Assembly: GCA_019750095.1 (NCBI GenBank)
Contig: JAIEOW010000120.1
Span: forward strand, 1 to 62,682
Origin: Phycisphaerales bacterium
Lineage (GTDB): Bacteria; Planctomycetota; Phycisphaerae; Phycisphaerales; UBA1924
Length of the DNA: 62,682 nt
Direction: 5' to 3'
The number at the start of each line of letters is the position of its first letter. Positions within the stretch are counted from its first letter, which is position 1. The notes under the pieces were generated by a model. It was not told the DNA's origin and did no database searches. It worked only from the letters and a program-made list of their open reading frames with translations. A program made the translations under genes and the position numbers. This document shows positions 44,049 to 53,204 of this stretch, piece by piece.

Positions 44049-45797
44049 CTAGTACCCCGCCGCGTGTCCATCTTTCCGAGATTCGCTCGCGCCGCAGTAC
44101 ACCCTGGTCTTCGGATCACGCATGATCGCCTGATACCCGCCAAAGATCGGCGTGTCGGCCTGCTTGATCGTGTGTCCCATCTTCACGAGCGCTTCGAGCG
44201 TGGACGCAGGAAATCCGGGTTCGAGGTTCAGCACTCCGCCGTCGGCCATCGCTCGGACGCCGCCCTGCGGCTCGGTTGAGCCGTCGTGGTGTATCCGCGG
44301 GGCATCGCCGGCTTGCTGCAGCGTCATGCCGAAGTCGATGAGGTTCATCAAGATCTGCGCGTGGCCCTGCGGCTGCATGGCTCCGCCCATGACGCCGAAG
44401 CTGATCCACGGCTCACCATTCCTGGTGATGAACGCCGGGATGATTGTGTGGAACGGCCTCTTGCCCGGCGCGAAGACGTTGGGGTGACCATCTACGAGCG
44501 CGAACTGCTCGCCGCGGTTCTGCAGCATGAACCCGTGCACGCCCGCGTCGTCCTTGGGGATCACGCCGCTGCCCATGCCGCGATAGTTGGATTGGATGAG
44601 CGAGACCATCATGCCCTTTTCATCCGCAACGGTGAGATAGGTCGTGTCCGCACCACCGGGAATCACGCCGGGCTCGACGCTTCTGGCGGCGCGATCGGGA
44701 TTGATCCGGGCGCGACGGCTCGCCGCGTAATCCCCGCTGATCAGCCGATCGACGGGCGTCTTGCTGAACTCCGGGTCGGCGTAGAAGCGGGCGCGATCTT
44801 CGAACGCCAGCTTCTTCGCTTCGACAAAGTGGTGCACATATCGCGCGCTTCCCCACCCCATCGCCCGCACATCGAAACCCTCCATGATCTTGAGGATCTG
44901 CAGCGCGGCGATCCCCTGGCCATTGGGCGGCAGCTCCCACACGTCGTATCCGCGATAGCTCGCGCTCACCGGCTGCACCCACTCGCCGGTGTGCGTGGCG
45001 AGATCGTCCAGGGTGAGAAACCCGCCCTGCGCATTGACGGACTCAACGATTGCCGCCGCCGTCGGGCCAACATAGAACGCGCCGCGTCCCTCGTGCGCAA
45101 GCCGCTCGTAGAGATCCCCCAGGGGAAGATTCTTCCAGATCTCGCCGGCAAGCGGAGCCCGGGCGGCCCCACCTTGTGATCGCATGGTGAACTGCTCGAC
45201 AAAGCCCGGCATGGCGTCAAACCGCTTCGCGCTGATCGCCCACGCCTCGGCGATCCGAGGCGTCACCGGAAAACCCTCGCGTGCATAGTGAATCGCCGGC
45301 GCGAGAACGCGCTCCATCGTCGCCGCGCCGAATCGCTCATGCAACGCGAACCACCCATCCACACACCCGGGCACCGTCACGGCGAGCCCGCCCGTCCGAG
45401 GAATCTCCGGGTGCCCGCGCTCGATGAGCACGCGCCGGAGTTCTTCGAGCGTGAGCCCCTTGGGCGATCGGCCCGAGCCGTTGTAGCCGTGGAGCGTCTT
45501 GGACTCTGGATCCCAGACGATCGCGAACAAGTCGCCACCCACGCCGCAGCCGGTGGGTTCCATCAGCCCGAGGCACGCGTTGGCGGCGATCGCACCATCC
45601 ATGGCGCTCCCTCCATCACGCATGACTTCGAGCGCGGCCTGCGTCGCCAGCGGATGAGCCGTCGCGGCCATGGCTCGCGGGGCATAGACCTCTGATCGCG
45701 ATGCTCGCGGAAGTTCGCCCGCGCTCGCGATCGTGCCCAGGTTGGCAAGGGTGGTCATGATGGCCGCCGTAGCAAGGTGCCGCAGAGTTGAGTGCAT
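44049..45797 (-). CDS. ggt: Gamma-glutamyltransferase
   Basis: 582-residue exported N-terminal nucleophile hydrolase that transfers or hydrolyses the gamma-glutamyl group of glutathione and related compounds. A signal peptide covers about 1-26 (...TIASA). Features are GGSAMDGAIAANACLGLMEP, GCGVGGDLFAIV, NGSGRSP, VPGCVDGWFALHERFG, LPPNGQG, and the autocleavage site DTTYLTVADEKGMMVSLIQS, where the nucleophilic Thr starts the small subunit. The GGAMQPQGHAQILMNLIDFG segment follows. Start at 45797 fits the signal peptide. It follows purF on the same strand with a large inverted repeat between them. Confidence 0.93.
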   Translation of the reverse strand: MHSTLRHLATAAIMTTLANLGTIASAGELPRASRSEVYAPRAMAATAHPLATQAALEVMRDGGSAMDGAIAANACLGLMEPTGCGVGGDLFAIVWDPESKTLHGYNGSGRSPKGLTLEELRRVLIERGHPEIPRTGGLAVTVPGCVDGWFALHERFGAATMERVLAPAIHYAREGFPVTPRIAEAWAISAKRFDAMPGFVEQFTMRSQGGAARAPLAGEIWKNLPLGDLYERLAHEGRGAFYVGPTAAAIVESVNAQGGFLTLDDLATHTGEWVQPVSASYRGYDVWELPPNGQGIAALQILKIMEGFDVRAMGWGSARYVHHFVEAKKLAFEDRARFYADPEFSKTPVDRLISGDYAASRRARINPDRAARSVEPGVIPGGADTTYLTVADEKGMMVSLIQSNYRGMGSGVIPKDDAGVHGFMLQNRGEQFALVDGHPNVFAPGKRPFHTIIPAFITRNGEPWISFGVMGGAMQPQGHAQILMNLIDFGMTLQQAGDAPRIHHDGSTEPQGGVRAMADGGVLNLEPGFPASTLEALVKMGHTIKQADTPIFGGYQAIMRDPKTRVYCGASESRKDGHAAGY

Positions 45798-45815
45798 GTC
45801 CAATGGTACATCACA

Positions 45816-45884
45816 GGCCCGGTGCGCAGGTCCGGGCACGTTTGATGTCCGTCGCGAATCGTGCCCGGGCTTGCGCCGCGGGCC
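45816..45884 (-). terminator. Large imperfect inverted repeat between purF and ggt
   Basis: Two 25-base arms (45816-45840 and 45860-45884) match with about four mismatches and one possible wobble. The perfect parts are GGCCCG, GCGCA and CCGGGCACG, around a 19-base spacer. It lies 12 bases after the purF stop on the minus strand. There is no T run, so it may be a strong 3' hairpin or a mobile palindrome rather than a textbook terminator. Confidence 0.5.
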
Positions 45885-45896
45885 TCGGATGAGCCA

Positions 45897-47444
45897 TCAG
45901 AACATCTGCAACTGGCTTGTCGCAACTTCGCCGGTGATCGGGTAATCCGGGTCGAGTGGATACTGGCCCGTGTAACACGCCGTGCACCAGTCGCTCTTGG
46001 GCGCGTTGACGCACGAGAGCAGGCCCTCCAGCGACAGATAGTGCAGCGAGTCGACGCCCAGGAAGACTCGGATCTCTTCGACGGTCTTCTGGTGCGCGAT
46101 GAGCTGGTCTCGGCTGGCAAAGTCGACGCCGAAATAGCACGGATGGCGGATCGGCGGGCAACTGATCCGGAGGTGAATCTCCTTGGCCCCCGCCTCGCGG
46201 AGCTGGTTCATCTTCACCTGCGTCGTGGTGCCGCGCACGATCGAGTCGTCGACCACCACCAGCTTGCGTCCCGCGACGATGTCGCGGATCACATTCAGCT
46301 TCAGCTTCACTGCCGCCTGGCGCTCGGTCTGCGTCGGCTTGATGAACGTGCGGCCCACGTAGCGATTTGGAACAATCCCCTCGCGATAGGGAATTCCGCT
46401 GGCCCGCGCATACCCCGTCGCCGCGGAACGGCCCGAGTCGGGCATGGGCATGATGTAATCCACATCCACCGGTGCTTCGACCGCCAGCCGCTCGCCGAGG
46501 GCCTCGCGGACCATCTGTACGTTCTGGCCGAAGACTGTGCTCGATGGATTGGCGAAGTAGACGTGCTCAAACACACACTTGGCCAGGCGCGGCGCGGGAT
46601 CGGCAAATCGGCGGCTGCTCACGCCGGCATCCGAGAGCGTCACGATCTCGCCCGGCTCGACCTCGCGCACGAATGCAGCTCCGACGACATCGAGCGCGAC
46701 CGTTTCACTGGCGACCACGTGGCGACCATCCGGCAGCTTGCCAAGCACCAGCGGGCGCCATCCCCACGGATCGCGGGCCGCCTCGATGCGATCCGGGAAC
46801 AGCAGCAGCACGCTGTACGCGCCCTCAAGTTGACGCAGCGTTGCGGCGAGAGGGTCCACGGCTTTCTGCTGCTCGGGCGAAGCGAACAGGTGGATGATCA
46901 CCTCGGTGTCGCTGGTGGTGTGAAACAAGTGGCCCGCCGCCTCGAACCGCCCGCGGAGGGCAAGCGCGTTGATCAGGTTGCCGTTGTGTGCAATGGCCAC
47001 TTGCCCGCCGACATAGTTTTCCACCAGCGGCTGGGCGTTGCAGATCATCGATCCGCCGGCGGTCGAATAGCGGTTGTGCCCGATCGCCCCACACGAACGG
47101 GTGTAGGCACTCCCGTTGGCCACCCCCCCACTTTCAGGGCGAGTCGCGGCCGTGGGTTTGGAAGCGGCTTCAAGGTCGGCAAGCACGTTGCGGTTGAAAA
47201 TCTCGGGAACAAGGCCCATGCCCGTGTGCCCATAGATCTTCCGCCCATTGCTCACAGCGATCCCGGCCGATTCCTGCCCGCGGTGCTGCTGGGCGTACAT
47301 GCCCAGATAGGTCAAGACCGCGACCTCAGGCCCGCCCCAGATGCCGACTACGCCGCACTTTTCCTTCTTCTCATAGGCGTCGTCCACGCTTCGGCGTGCG
47401 ATCGGTGGAGAGGTCAGCACGGGGAGTGAGAGTGGTGATCGCAT
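45897..47444 (-). CDS. purF: Amidophosphoribosyltransferase
   Basis: 515 residues. PurF makes phosphoribosylamine from PRPP and glutamine, the first committed step of purine synthesis. The glutaminase nucleophile is the Cys of KKEKCGVVGIWG, about 30 residues from the start, so a short propeptide must be removed, as in the Bacillus-type enzymes. Other features are GQESAGIAV, GHNRYSTAG, AHNGNLINA, MPMPDSGRSAA, NRYVGRTFI and the PRPP loop VVVDDSIVRGTT. C-terminal cysteines (LSCVNAP, CTACY) fit the iron-sulfur-containing class. ATG 47444 is used. It is divergent from a pseudopilin gene. Confidence 0.96.
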   Translation of the reverse strand: MRSPLSLPVLTSPPIARRSVDDAYEKKEKCGVVGIWGGPEVAVLTYLGMYAQQHRGQESAGIAVSNGRKIYGHTGMGLVPEIFNRNVLADLEAASKPTAATRPESGGVANGSAYTRSCGAIGHNRYSTAGGSMICNAQPLVENYVGGQVAIAHNGNLINALALRGRFEAAGHLFHTTSDTEVIIHLFASPEQQKAVDPLAATLRQLEGAYSVLLLFPDRIEAARDPWGWRPLVLGKLPDGRHVVASETVALDVVGAAFVREVEPGEIVTLSDAGVSSRRFADPAPRLAKCVFEHVYFANPSSTVFGQNVQMVREALGERLAVEAPVDVDYIMPMPDSGRSAATGYARASGIPYREGIVPNRYVGRTFIKPTQTERQAAVKLKLNVIRDIVAGRKLVVVDDSIVRGTTTQVKMNQLREAGAKEIHLRISCPPIRHPCYFGVDFASRDQLIAHQKTVEEIRVFLGVDSLHYLSLEGLLSCVNAPKSDWCTACYTGQYPLDPDYPITGEVATSQLQMF

Positions 47445-47538
47445 GGCGGTATGAAGAGGATAGGGACTCGGCACGACAGGTCGGCCCAACTTTGCTCACC
47501 GGGTGTGGAAATCTTCATGCAAATCAATGGCACATAGC

Positions 47539-47576
47539 TTGACACCCGTCCAGATTTGTGCAACGCTGTTGCACCT
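47539..47576 (+). promoter_or_regulatory. Candidate promoter with perfect palindrome before the pseudopilin gene
   Basis: TTGACA at 47539-47544 is a perfect -35 hexamer. At the -10 position lies instead the palindrome GTGCAAC-GCT-GTTGCAC (47558-47574), with 7-base arms and a 3-base centre, and no clear -10. It ends just before the GTG start at 47577. It could be a repressor operator or, in the transcript, a hairpin sequestering the start region. No Shine-Dalgarno is visible. Confidence 0.35.
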
Positions 47577-48440
<864 letters not shown>

Positions 48441-48465
48441 AACGCCCCACTCCTTGAGGAAATCC

Positions 48466-49311
48466 ATGTCGACTTCTGGACACATTCTGATGGCACTGCT
48501 GGCGACCACTTCCGTGCTGTTTGCAGCGGGATCGGCCGCGGGACAGTTGCACCAGGGAGACGTCATTCTGTTTCGAGACCTGCCCTCCGGCGACGTCGTG
48601 CGGACCGGAGGCGCGTCGGGACTGTCGGCCTTCCCGGCTCGCGTGTTTCCGGCTCGCTTTGCCGACACCGGATTCGTCAATCGGACCACCAACCCTGGCT
48701 TCAATGCCATCCCCGAGGCGTTCTTTACCGGAGCAACGACCGGAGTCAGCATCAATCGCGCCGTGCGAAAATGGTCCGGCGGCAACCTGTGCACGATCCC
48801 GACCGAGCGCATCACCCTGACCAAGCTCGGAATCAGCGCCGTCTCGCCAACGGTCGATCCGCCTTCTGGCACCGGTCCGAGCGTCACGCTCGGATTCACC
48901 GATCCGACCGACGGCGGATTTCACGAGCACGGTGCGTTCGCCCTCGGAACGCCGTTTGGCAGCGGCGTATATGTCCTTGAGATGACGGCCTGGGTCGGAT
49001 CACCCATGGCCACCAGCCCTTTGCCCAGCGAGCCGTTCTGGGTGGTCTTCAGCCAGAATGCACCCGCACAGGAACAGGCCGACTGCATCGCGTATCTGAT
49101 CGCGCGAGGCGCCAACTCTTCGGGCACGACAGTCTCACTCTGCCCGTGCGCCGCCGACTTTGATGGCTCCGGAGATGCGACCGTTCAGGACGTCTTCGCA
49201 TTCCTGAACGCCTGGTTCGCCGGTGATGTCCGCACCGATCTGGACGGCGACGGCGTGAACGTCCAGGACATCTTTCTGTTTCTGAACACCTGGTTCGCCG
49301 GGTGCGCGTGA
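48466..49311 (+). CDS. Exported protein with dockerin-like C-terminal module
   Basis: 281 residues. A signal peptide covers about 1-26 (...SAAGQ). A globular domain of about 200 residues includes RVFPARFADTGF, NRAVRKWSGGNL and GVYVLEMTAWV followed by EPFWVVFS. Residues about 228-281 form a dockerin-like tail: CPCAADFDGSGDATVQDVFAFLN (core DFDGSGDATVQD), then DLDGDGVNVQDIFLFLNTWFAGCA with two calcium-loop-like segments and a near-terminal Cys. The domain resembles that of the next gene. The start follows GAGGAAA. Function unknown; surface or matrix location is inferred from the signal peptide and tail. Confidence 0.85.
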   Translation: MSTSGHILMALLATTSVLFAAGSAAGQLHQGDVILFRDLPSGDVVRTGGASGLSAFPARVFPARFADTGFVNRTTNPGFNAIPEAFFTGATTGVSINRAVRKWSGGNLCTIPTERITLTKLGISAVSPTVDPPSGTGPSVTLGFTDPTDGGFHEHGAFALGTPFGSGVYVLEMTAWVGSPMATSPLPSEPFWVVFSQNAPAQEQADCIAYLIARGANSSGTTVSLCPCAADFDGSGDATVQDVFAFLNAWFAGDVRTDLDGDGVNVQDIFLFLNTWFAGCA

Positions 49312-49406
49312 CCACCCTGAGCTGGGAAGAACACGTTCGACAATCTCGCCTCAGCACATGTGTATCGCCGGGGCTTCCGTGAGTTGGTTTTCAGGAGGTG
49401 TGCAGC

Positions 49407-50096
49407 ATGAATATTCGAGTTGGTTTGATGACGCTTGGCATGGTGGTGGCGGGTGTTTCGCCCGCGGCACTTGCCGATGGTGACGATATTCAAGTCACTC
49501 TTGTGCAGGGCGAGTTGCGCACCGGAGCCGTGGTTGGCGAGCCGCCTAATCAGAACTTCGGCGATCTGGAGCAGCGTGTGTTTGGTGCCGACCTTGATTT
49601 CAACGCGATCACCAACGACGTTCGCATCGATGAACCCGGCTACGCCTCGCGCGACCCGCTCCTTCTGGGCCAGAGCTTTCAGTTCACCATTCGCAAGGCC
49701 TTGCGCCAGTGGAATGGCAGCGCGTTCGTCTCAACCACGACCACCATGGGCACCGGCCTGCCCGACCTCGGCCAGCCGTTCATCAATACCCCGGCCACCG
49801 ACACGCCCGTCGCCGGGTACTCCTGGCTCCTCTCGGATGACTTCCACTTTGAGTGGCTCTTGAACGGTGCCACCGCAGGGACCGGCCAGGGGATCTACCT
49901 TGCCGAGCTGGAACTGACCACCGGCCAACTGACCAGCCGACCGTTCTGGATTGCGTTCAACTATGGGCTGACCGAGGCCGAACACGATGCGGCGATCGAT
50001 TGGGTTCAGGAGTCACTCGTGCCCGCACCGGGCACGGCGGGGATCCTTGGCCTGATGATCTTGGCCGGTGGGCGTCGCCGACGGACTTCGCGTTGA
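49407..50096 (+). CDS. Exported paralogue of the preceding protein, with PEP-CTERM-like tail
   Basis: 229 residues. A signal peptide covers about 1-26 (...ALADG). The body aligns with the preceding protein: RVFGADLDF against RVFPARFAD, TIRKALRQWNGSAF against INRAVRKWSGGNL, GIYLAELELTTG against GVYVLEMTAWVG, and SRPFWIAFNYG against SEPFWVVFSQN. It ends not in dockerin-like repeats but in VPAPGTAGILGLMILAGG followed by a basic run, a PEP-CTERM-like tag. ATG 49407 follows AGGAGG with good spacing. Function unknown. It is separated from its neighbour by 95 bases. Confidence 0.85.
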   Translation: MNIRVGLMTLGMVVAGVSPAALADGDDIQVTLVQGELRTGAVVGEPPNQNFGDLEQRVFGADLDFNAITNDVRIDEPGYASRDPLLLGQSFQFTIRKALRQWNGSAFVSTTTTMGTGLPDLGQPFINTPATDTPVAGYSWLLSDDFHFEWLLNGATAGTGQGIYLAELELTTGQLTSRPFWIAFNYGLTEAEHDAAIDWVQESLVPAPGTAGILGLMILAGGRRRRTSR

Positions 50097-50127
50097 TCGT
50101 GTGTTGTTCCGATCAGCGCTCAAGCAG

Positions 50128-50159
50128 AGGGGAGGCATGGCCTACGCCGTGCCTCCCCT
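50128..50159 (+). terminator. Strong hairpin after the paralogue pair
   Basis: AGGGGAGGCA (50128-50137) and TGCCTCCCCT (50150-50159) form a perfect 10-bp stem; the 12-base loop contains a further GGC/GCC pair. It lies 32 bases after the stop. The sequence beyond (GTTCATGTCTT) is only moderately T-rich. Confidence 0.6.
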
Positions 50160-50399
50160 GTTCATGTCTTACGGAGAACTCGCTCGCGTATGTGGCGGAC
50201 CGGGCCAAACTCCCCCGACATGCCCCGTGCCGGTTGTTGTGAAGGCGATGGCTGCACTTGACCCCGACCACTTCCCTGCCAACCATCTTGACCCGACATC
50301 AGCGTGATGCCCGGATCTTTGCATCAGGCCGGTCCGCAGCCGCGGGACTCCGGCGCAACAGGTCGTTCGCCCCACTCATCAGAGTTGCGGGCGGGCACA
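50160..50399. other. Upstream region of rpsD
   Basis: About 240 bases without a gene. With the hairpins on either side it completes the 349-base gap between the PEP-CTERM protein and rpsD. It should contain the rpsD promoter, but I see no clear -35/-10 pair. Confidence 0.5.
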
Positions 50400-50423
50400 C
50401 CGAAGGTCGTTTTCGACCCTCGG
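50400..50423 (+). promoter_or_regulatory. Hairpin in the leader of rpsD
   Basis: CCGAAGGTCG and CGACCCTCGG pair in nine of ten positions around a TTTT loop, ending 22 bases before the rpsD ATG. The Shine-Dalgarno (GGAAGAAAGG) lies between hairpin and start. S4 represses its own synthesis in several bacteria through leader RNA structures, so this is a candidate site, though it does not match a leader RNA I know. Confidence 0.4.
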
Positions 50424-50445
50424 CAGACGGAAGAAAGGTATTCGT

Positions 50446-51045
50446 ATGGCCCGGTACACCGGTCCCAAGCTCAAGTTGTCCCGTCGCATCGGCACCCCCA
50501 TTGAGGATGTGCCGAAGCACACGTCCAAGCGCACTCTGACGCCCCCCGGCATGCACGGGTTCCGCGGCCGTCGTCTGCGCGACTACGGCGTGCGTCTGAA
50601 CGAAAAGCAGAAGCTCCGCCACCACTATCACGTGCTGGAGAAGCAGTTCCGCCGGTATGTTGACGAAGCCGGTCGCCTGCCGGGCAACCGCGGCGAGATG
50701 CTGCTGCGTCTGCTCGAGCGTCGACTTGACAACGTCGTCCGTCGCGCCGGCATGGCCCGGACGATCTGGGCGGCCCGTCAGCTCGTCGCCCACGGGCACG
50801 TGCTGGTGAACAACCGCAAGACCGACCGCCCGAGCTACTCGGTCGAGGTCAACGACGCGATCACGCTCAAGCCGAAGATCCAGAAGATGGTGCGCGAGGC
50901 GATGGAGTCTCTCTCCGGGCACGAAGTTCCGGGGTGGATCGACTTCAACCCGGGCGAGCTGACGATCAAGATCGTCGCGCTGCCCACCTCTGACCAGATT
51001 CCGTTTGACGTGAACCCGAACCTGATCATCGAGTTCTATCGCTGA
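50446..51045 (+). CDS. rpsD: 30S ribosomal protein S4
   Basis: 199 residues. ARYTGPKLKLSRRIG at the start, then LRDYGVRLNEKQKLRHHYHVLEKQFRRY identified by YGVRLNEKQK, and the S4 RNA-binding fold (RLDNVVRRAGMARTIWAARQLVAHGH) seen by its core LDNVVRRAG. S4 begins 30S assembly by binding 16S rRNA. The N-terminal zinc cysteines of some S4 proteins are absent, so it is the zinc-independent form. It stands alone here, not next to rpsK, rpsM or rpoA. The start has a GGAAGAAAGG Shine-Dalgarno. Confidence 0.97.
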   Translation: MARYTGPKLKLSRRIGTPIEDVPKHTSKRTLTPPGMHGFRGRRLRDYGVRLNEKQKLRHHYHVLEKQFRRYVDEAGRLPGNRGEMLLRLLERRLDNVVRRAGMARTIWAARQLVAHGHVLVNNRKTDRPSYSVEVNDAITLKPKIQKMVREAMESLSGHEVPGWIDFNPGELTIKIVALPTSDQIPFDVNPNLIIEFYR

Positions 51046-51216
51046 TCCTTGGCCCCAGGCCGAAGAACTGGCCGATGGACAGTTGCTGACCGTTGGGGCC
51101 GGGTGTTTGTATCACTCGGCCCCGTTTGTTTCACGGTCGGTAGACTGATCAGTCGTGACTCTGGACTTGACACCCGGGCCCCGCGTGCGGGGCCGATCCG
51201 CTGCAAGAGCTCGCCC

Positions 51217-53193
51217 ATGCTGAAGTGGCTTCGCAAGTACAACACGTACATCCTGGTCGTCGGCGGCTGCCTGCTGATGGTCGCGTTCCTGCTGCAAGGC
51301 ACGCTGACAGAACTCTCCCGTCGCGGCATGATCGGCGGCACGATCATGCGCGTCGATGGTGAGAAGTACGGGCCCGAGCAGTATGGCAAGCTTGCGGCGG
51401 AGTATCACGCCATCGGGCGTCTGCTGGGCCGACAGGAGATGCTCCCGCTCATCGGCGCCGGTGACAATGACATCCACTGGATTCTGCTCAGCCGAGAGGC
51501 CGAGCGGGCCGGGCTTGTGGGCGGCGTTCAGGACGGGCGCGAGTACATCGGCGAACTCGCGGCGGACCTCGCCGAGATGCTGGCCACAAATGCTGCCCGT
51601 CGCCGAGGACAGTTCTTTGCCAACCCCCAGGACATCGAGGCGACACGCATCACGATCGTTGACAGCATGACGACCAGCTTGCCGCGCGTCGCTGGCGAGA
51701 GCCGCATGACCGAGGATCAAGTGCTAATCGGACTGGCAAAGCTGCGCGGCGTGCTGCGCATGCAGAATGCCTATGCCTCGTCGATGCGTTTCAGCGATCG
51801 CCGGCTGGTCAGCACCGTGCGCAAGTTCGACGACGCGGTGGACGCCGACTATGTGCTCGTGCCCGCCGATCGAGAGGCCAGCTCGATTCCCGAGCCCGAC
51901 GCTGCGGCGATCGCGGCGCACTATGAAAAGTTTAAATCCACCAACAAGGGCGAGGGCGACTTCGGCATCGGGTACACCCTGCCGGAGCGCGTGAAGATTG
52001 AATGGCTGACGCTGGATCGTCGGCTGGTCGAGGGCGCGGTCGCCGTCGATCCGATCGAGGTCGAGAAGCGACTGCTCAAGCGTTTCCCCACCGGCAGCCC
52101 GCCCGAGGGCATGAAGATCGAAGATGAGCGGGCACGCATCGCCGACGCGGTGCGCAACGAGCTCGCCGATCGCGTCATGACCACCGCCACCCAGGTGATC
52201 CGCGCCGAGATCGGCAAGGGCCTTCGCACCCTTGACGCCGACGGGCAGTACCACAAGCTCAGCGCGGATTGGTCGACGAAGATGCTTCGGCTGGAGTCTC
52301 TGCGGACGCTCGTCGCCGAGCGCGTCGCGGAAGCGTACAAAATCACCCTGCCGCCGCCGTCGGTGGTCGTGCGAGATCAGGCGTGGGTTGAACGTCCCGA
52401 CATTGAGCGGTCTGAGGGCATCGGGCAGGCCTTCCTTCGCCGCGGGTCGGCTCTGGAACGCGCCTCCGACGTGATCTTCGGCGTGCGTGAGATCGCCGGT
52501 GATAACGACTACGTCGTGCAGGTCGGCATCGCCAGCGGCGAGCCGCTGACGGACAACGCAGGAAACCGCTACTTCTTCACGGTGCTCGACGCTCGCAAGA
52601 GCTCACCGCCGGACACGATGGACGAGATCAAGCCGCAGATCATCAAGGATCTGAAGCGTCTGGCGGCGTATCAGAAGATCAAGGCCGAGCAGTCGGCGAT
52701 GGTCAATCTGGTCAACGCCCAGGGCTTTGAGGTGCTCACCAAGGCACCCGAAGGTGCGACCGGCGACGCGGCGATCACGCTGCGCGTGCAGCAGGCCACC
52801 GTCAGCCGCAAGCGCGTGATGGCGATGGATCGCGTGCTGGACACCGCCGCATTCCGCGACGCGGTGACGGCGATGGCCGATCCGCTGGACCCGACGGTGG
52901 ATATCTCGACGATCGACGCCGCGAAGCGCACCGGAAGTGTGGCGGTCGACAAGGCGCTGGGCGTGGCGGTGTACCGGATCAAGAAGCTCTCACCGGTGAC
53001 GGCCGAGCGGTATCGCCAGCAGCACGGCGGGCTTCTGCAATCGATGATCCGCGAAGAGCTGAACCCCACCATTGAGAACTCGCCGTTCTCGCTGAAGGCG
53101 ATGGAGAAGCGGTTCAACGTCGTCTATGAGCAGCAGCAGAAGCGCGAGAAGGAAGAGGCCGCCAGCAAGGGCGAGCCGTCCAAGAGCTCCTGA
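51217..53193 (+). CDS. PpiD/SurA-like membrane-anchored periplasmic protein
   Basis: 658 residues. One membrane helix at about 10-29 (YILVVGGCLLMVAFLLQG) anchors a large exposed region, like PpiD. A SurA_N-like helical part follows (about 40-180), and the C-terminal 350 residues contain YFFTVLDARKSSPPDTMDEIKPQI, recognised by DARKSSPP, and helical segments similar to the PpiD C-terminus. I do not see a clear parvulin active-site domain, so isomerase activity is doubtful and a chaperone role is more likely. ATG 51217 is used because the helix begins soon after it. The tail is Lys/Glu-rich. It lies 171 bases after rpsD. Confidence 0.72.
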   Translation: MLKWLRKYNTYILVVGGCLLMVAFLLQGTLTELSRRGMIGGTIMRVDGEKYGPEQYGKLAAEYHAIGRLLGRQEMLPLIGAGDNDIHWILLSREAERAGLVGGVQDGREYIGELAADLAEMLATNAARRRGQFFANPQDIEATRITIVDSMTTSLPRVAGESRMTEDQVLIGLAKLRGVLRMQNAYASSMRFSDRRLVSTVRKFDDAVDADYVLVPADREASSIPEPDAAAIAAHYEKFKSTNKGEGDFGIGYTLPERVKIEWLTLDRRLVEGAVAVDPIEVEKRLLKRFPTGSPPEGMKIEDERARIADAVRNELADRVMTTATQVIRAEIGKGLRTLDADGQYHKLSADWSTKMLRLESLRTLVAERVAEAYKITLPPPSVVVRDQAWVERPDIERSEGIGQAFLRRGSALERASDVIFGVREIAGDNDYVVQVGIASGEPLTDNAGNRYFFTVLDARKSSPPDTMDEIKPQIIKDLKRLAAYQKIKAEQSAMVNLVNAQGFEVLTKAPEGATGDAAITLRVQQATVSRKRVMAMDRVLDTAAFRDAVTAMADPLDPTVDISTIDAAKRTGSVAVDKALGVAVYRIKKLSPVTAERYRQQHGGLLQSMIREELNPTIENSPFSLKAMEKRFNVVYEQQQKREKEEAASKGEPSKSS

Positions 53194-53204
53194 GGTCGTG
53201 ATCT

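Noticed and set aside
53193..53204. Small palindrome between convergent stops
   Set aside because: Only four paired bases around the junction; too short to call a terminator.
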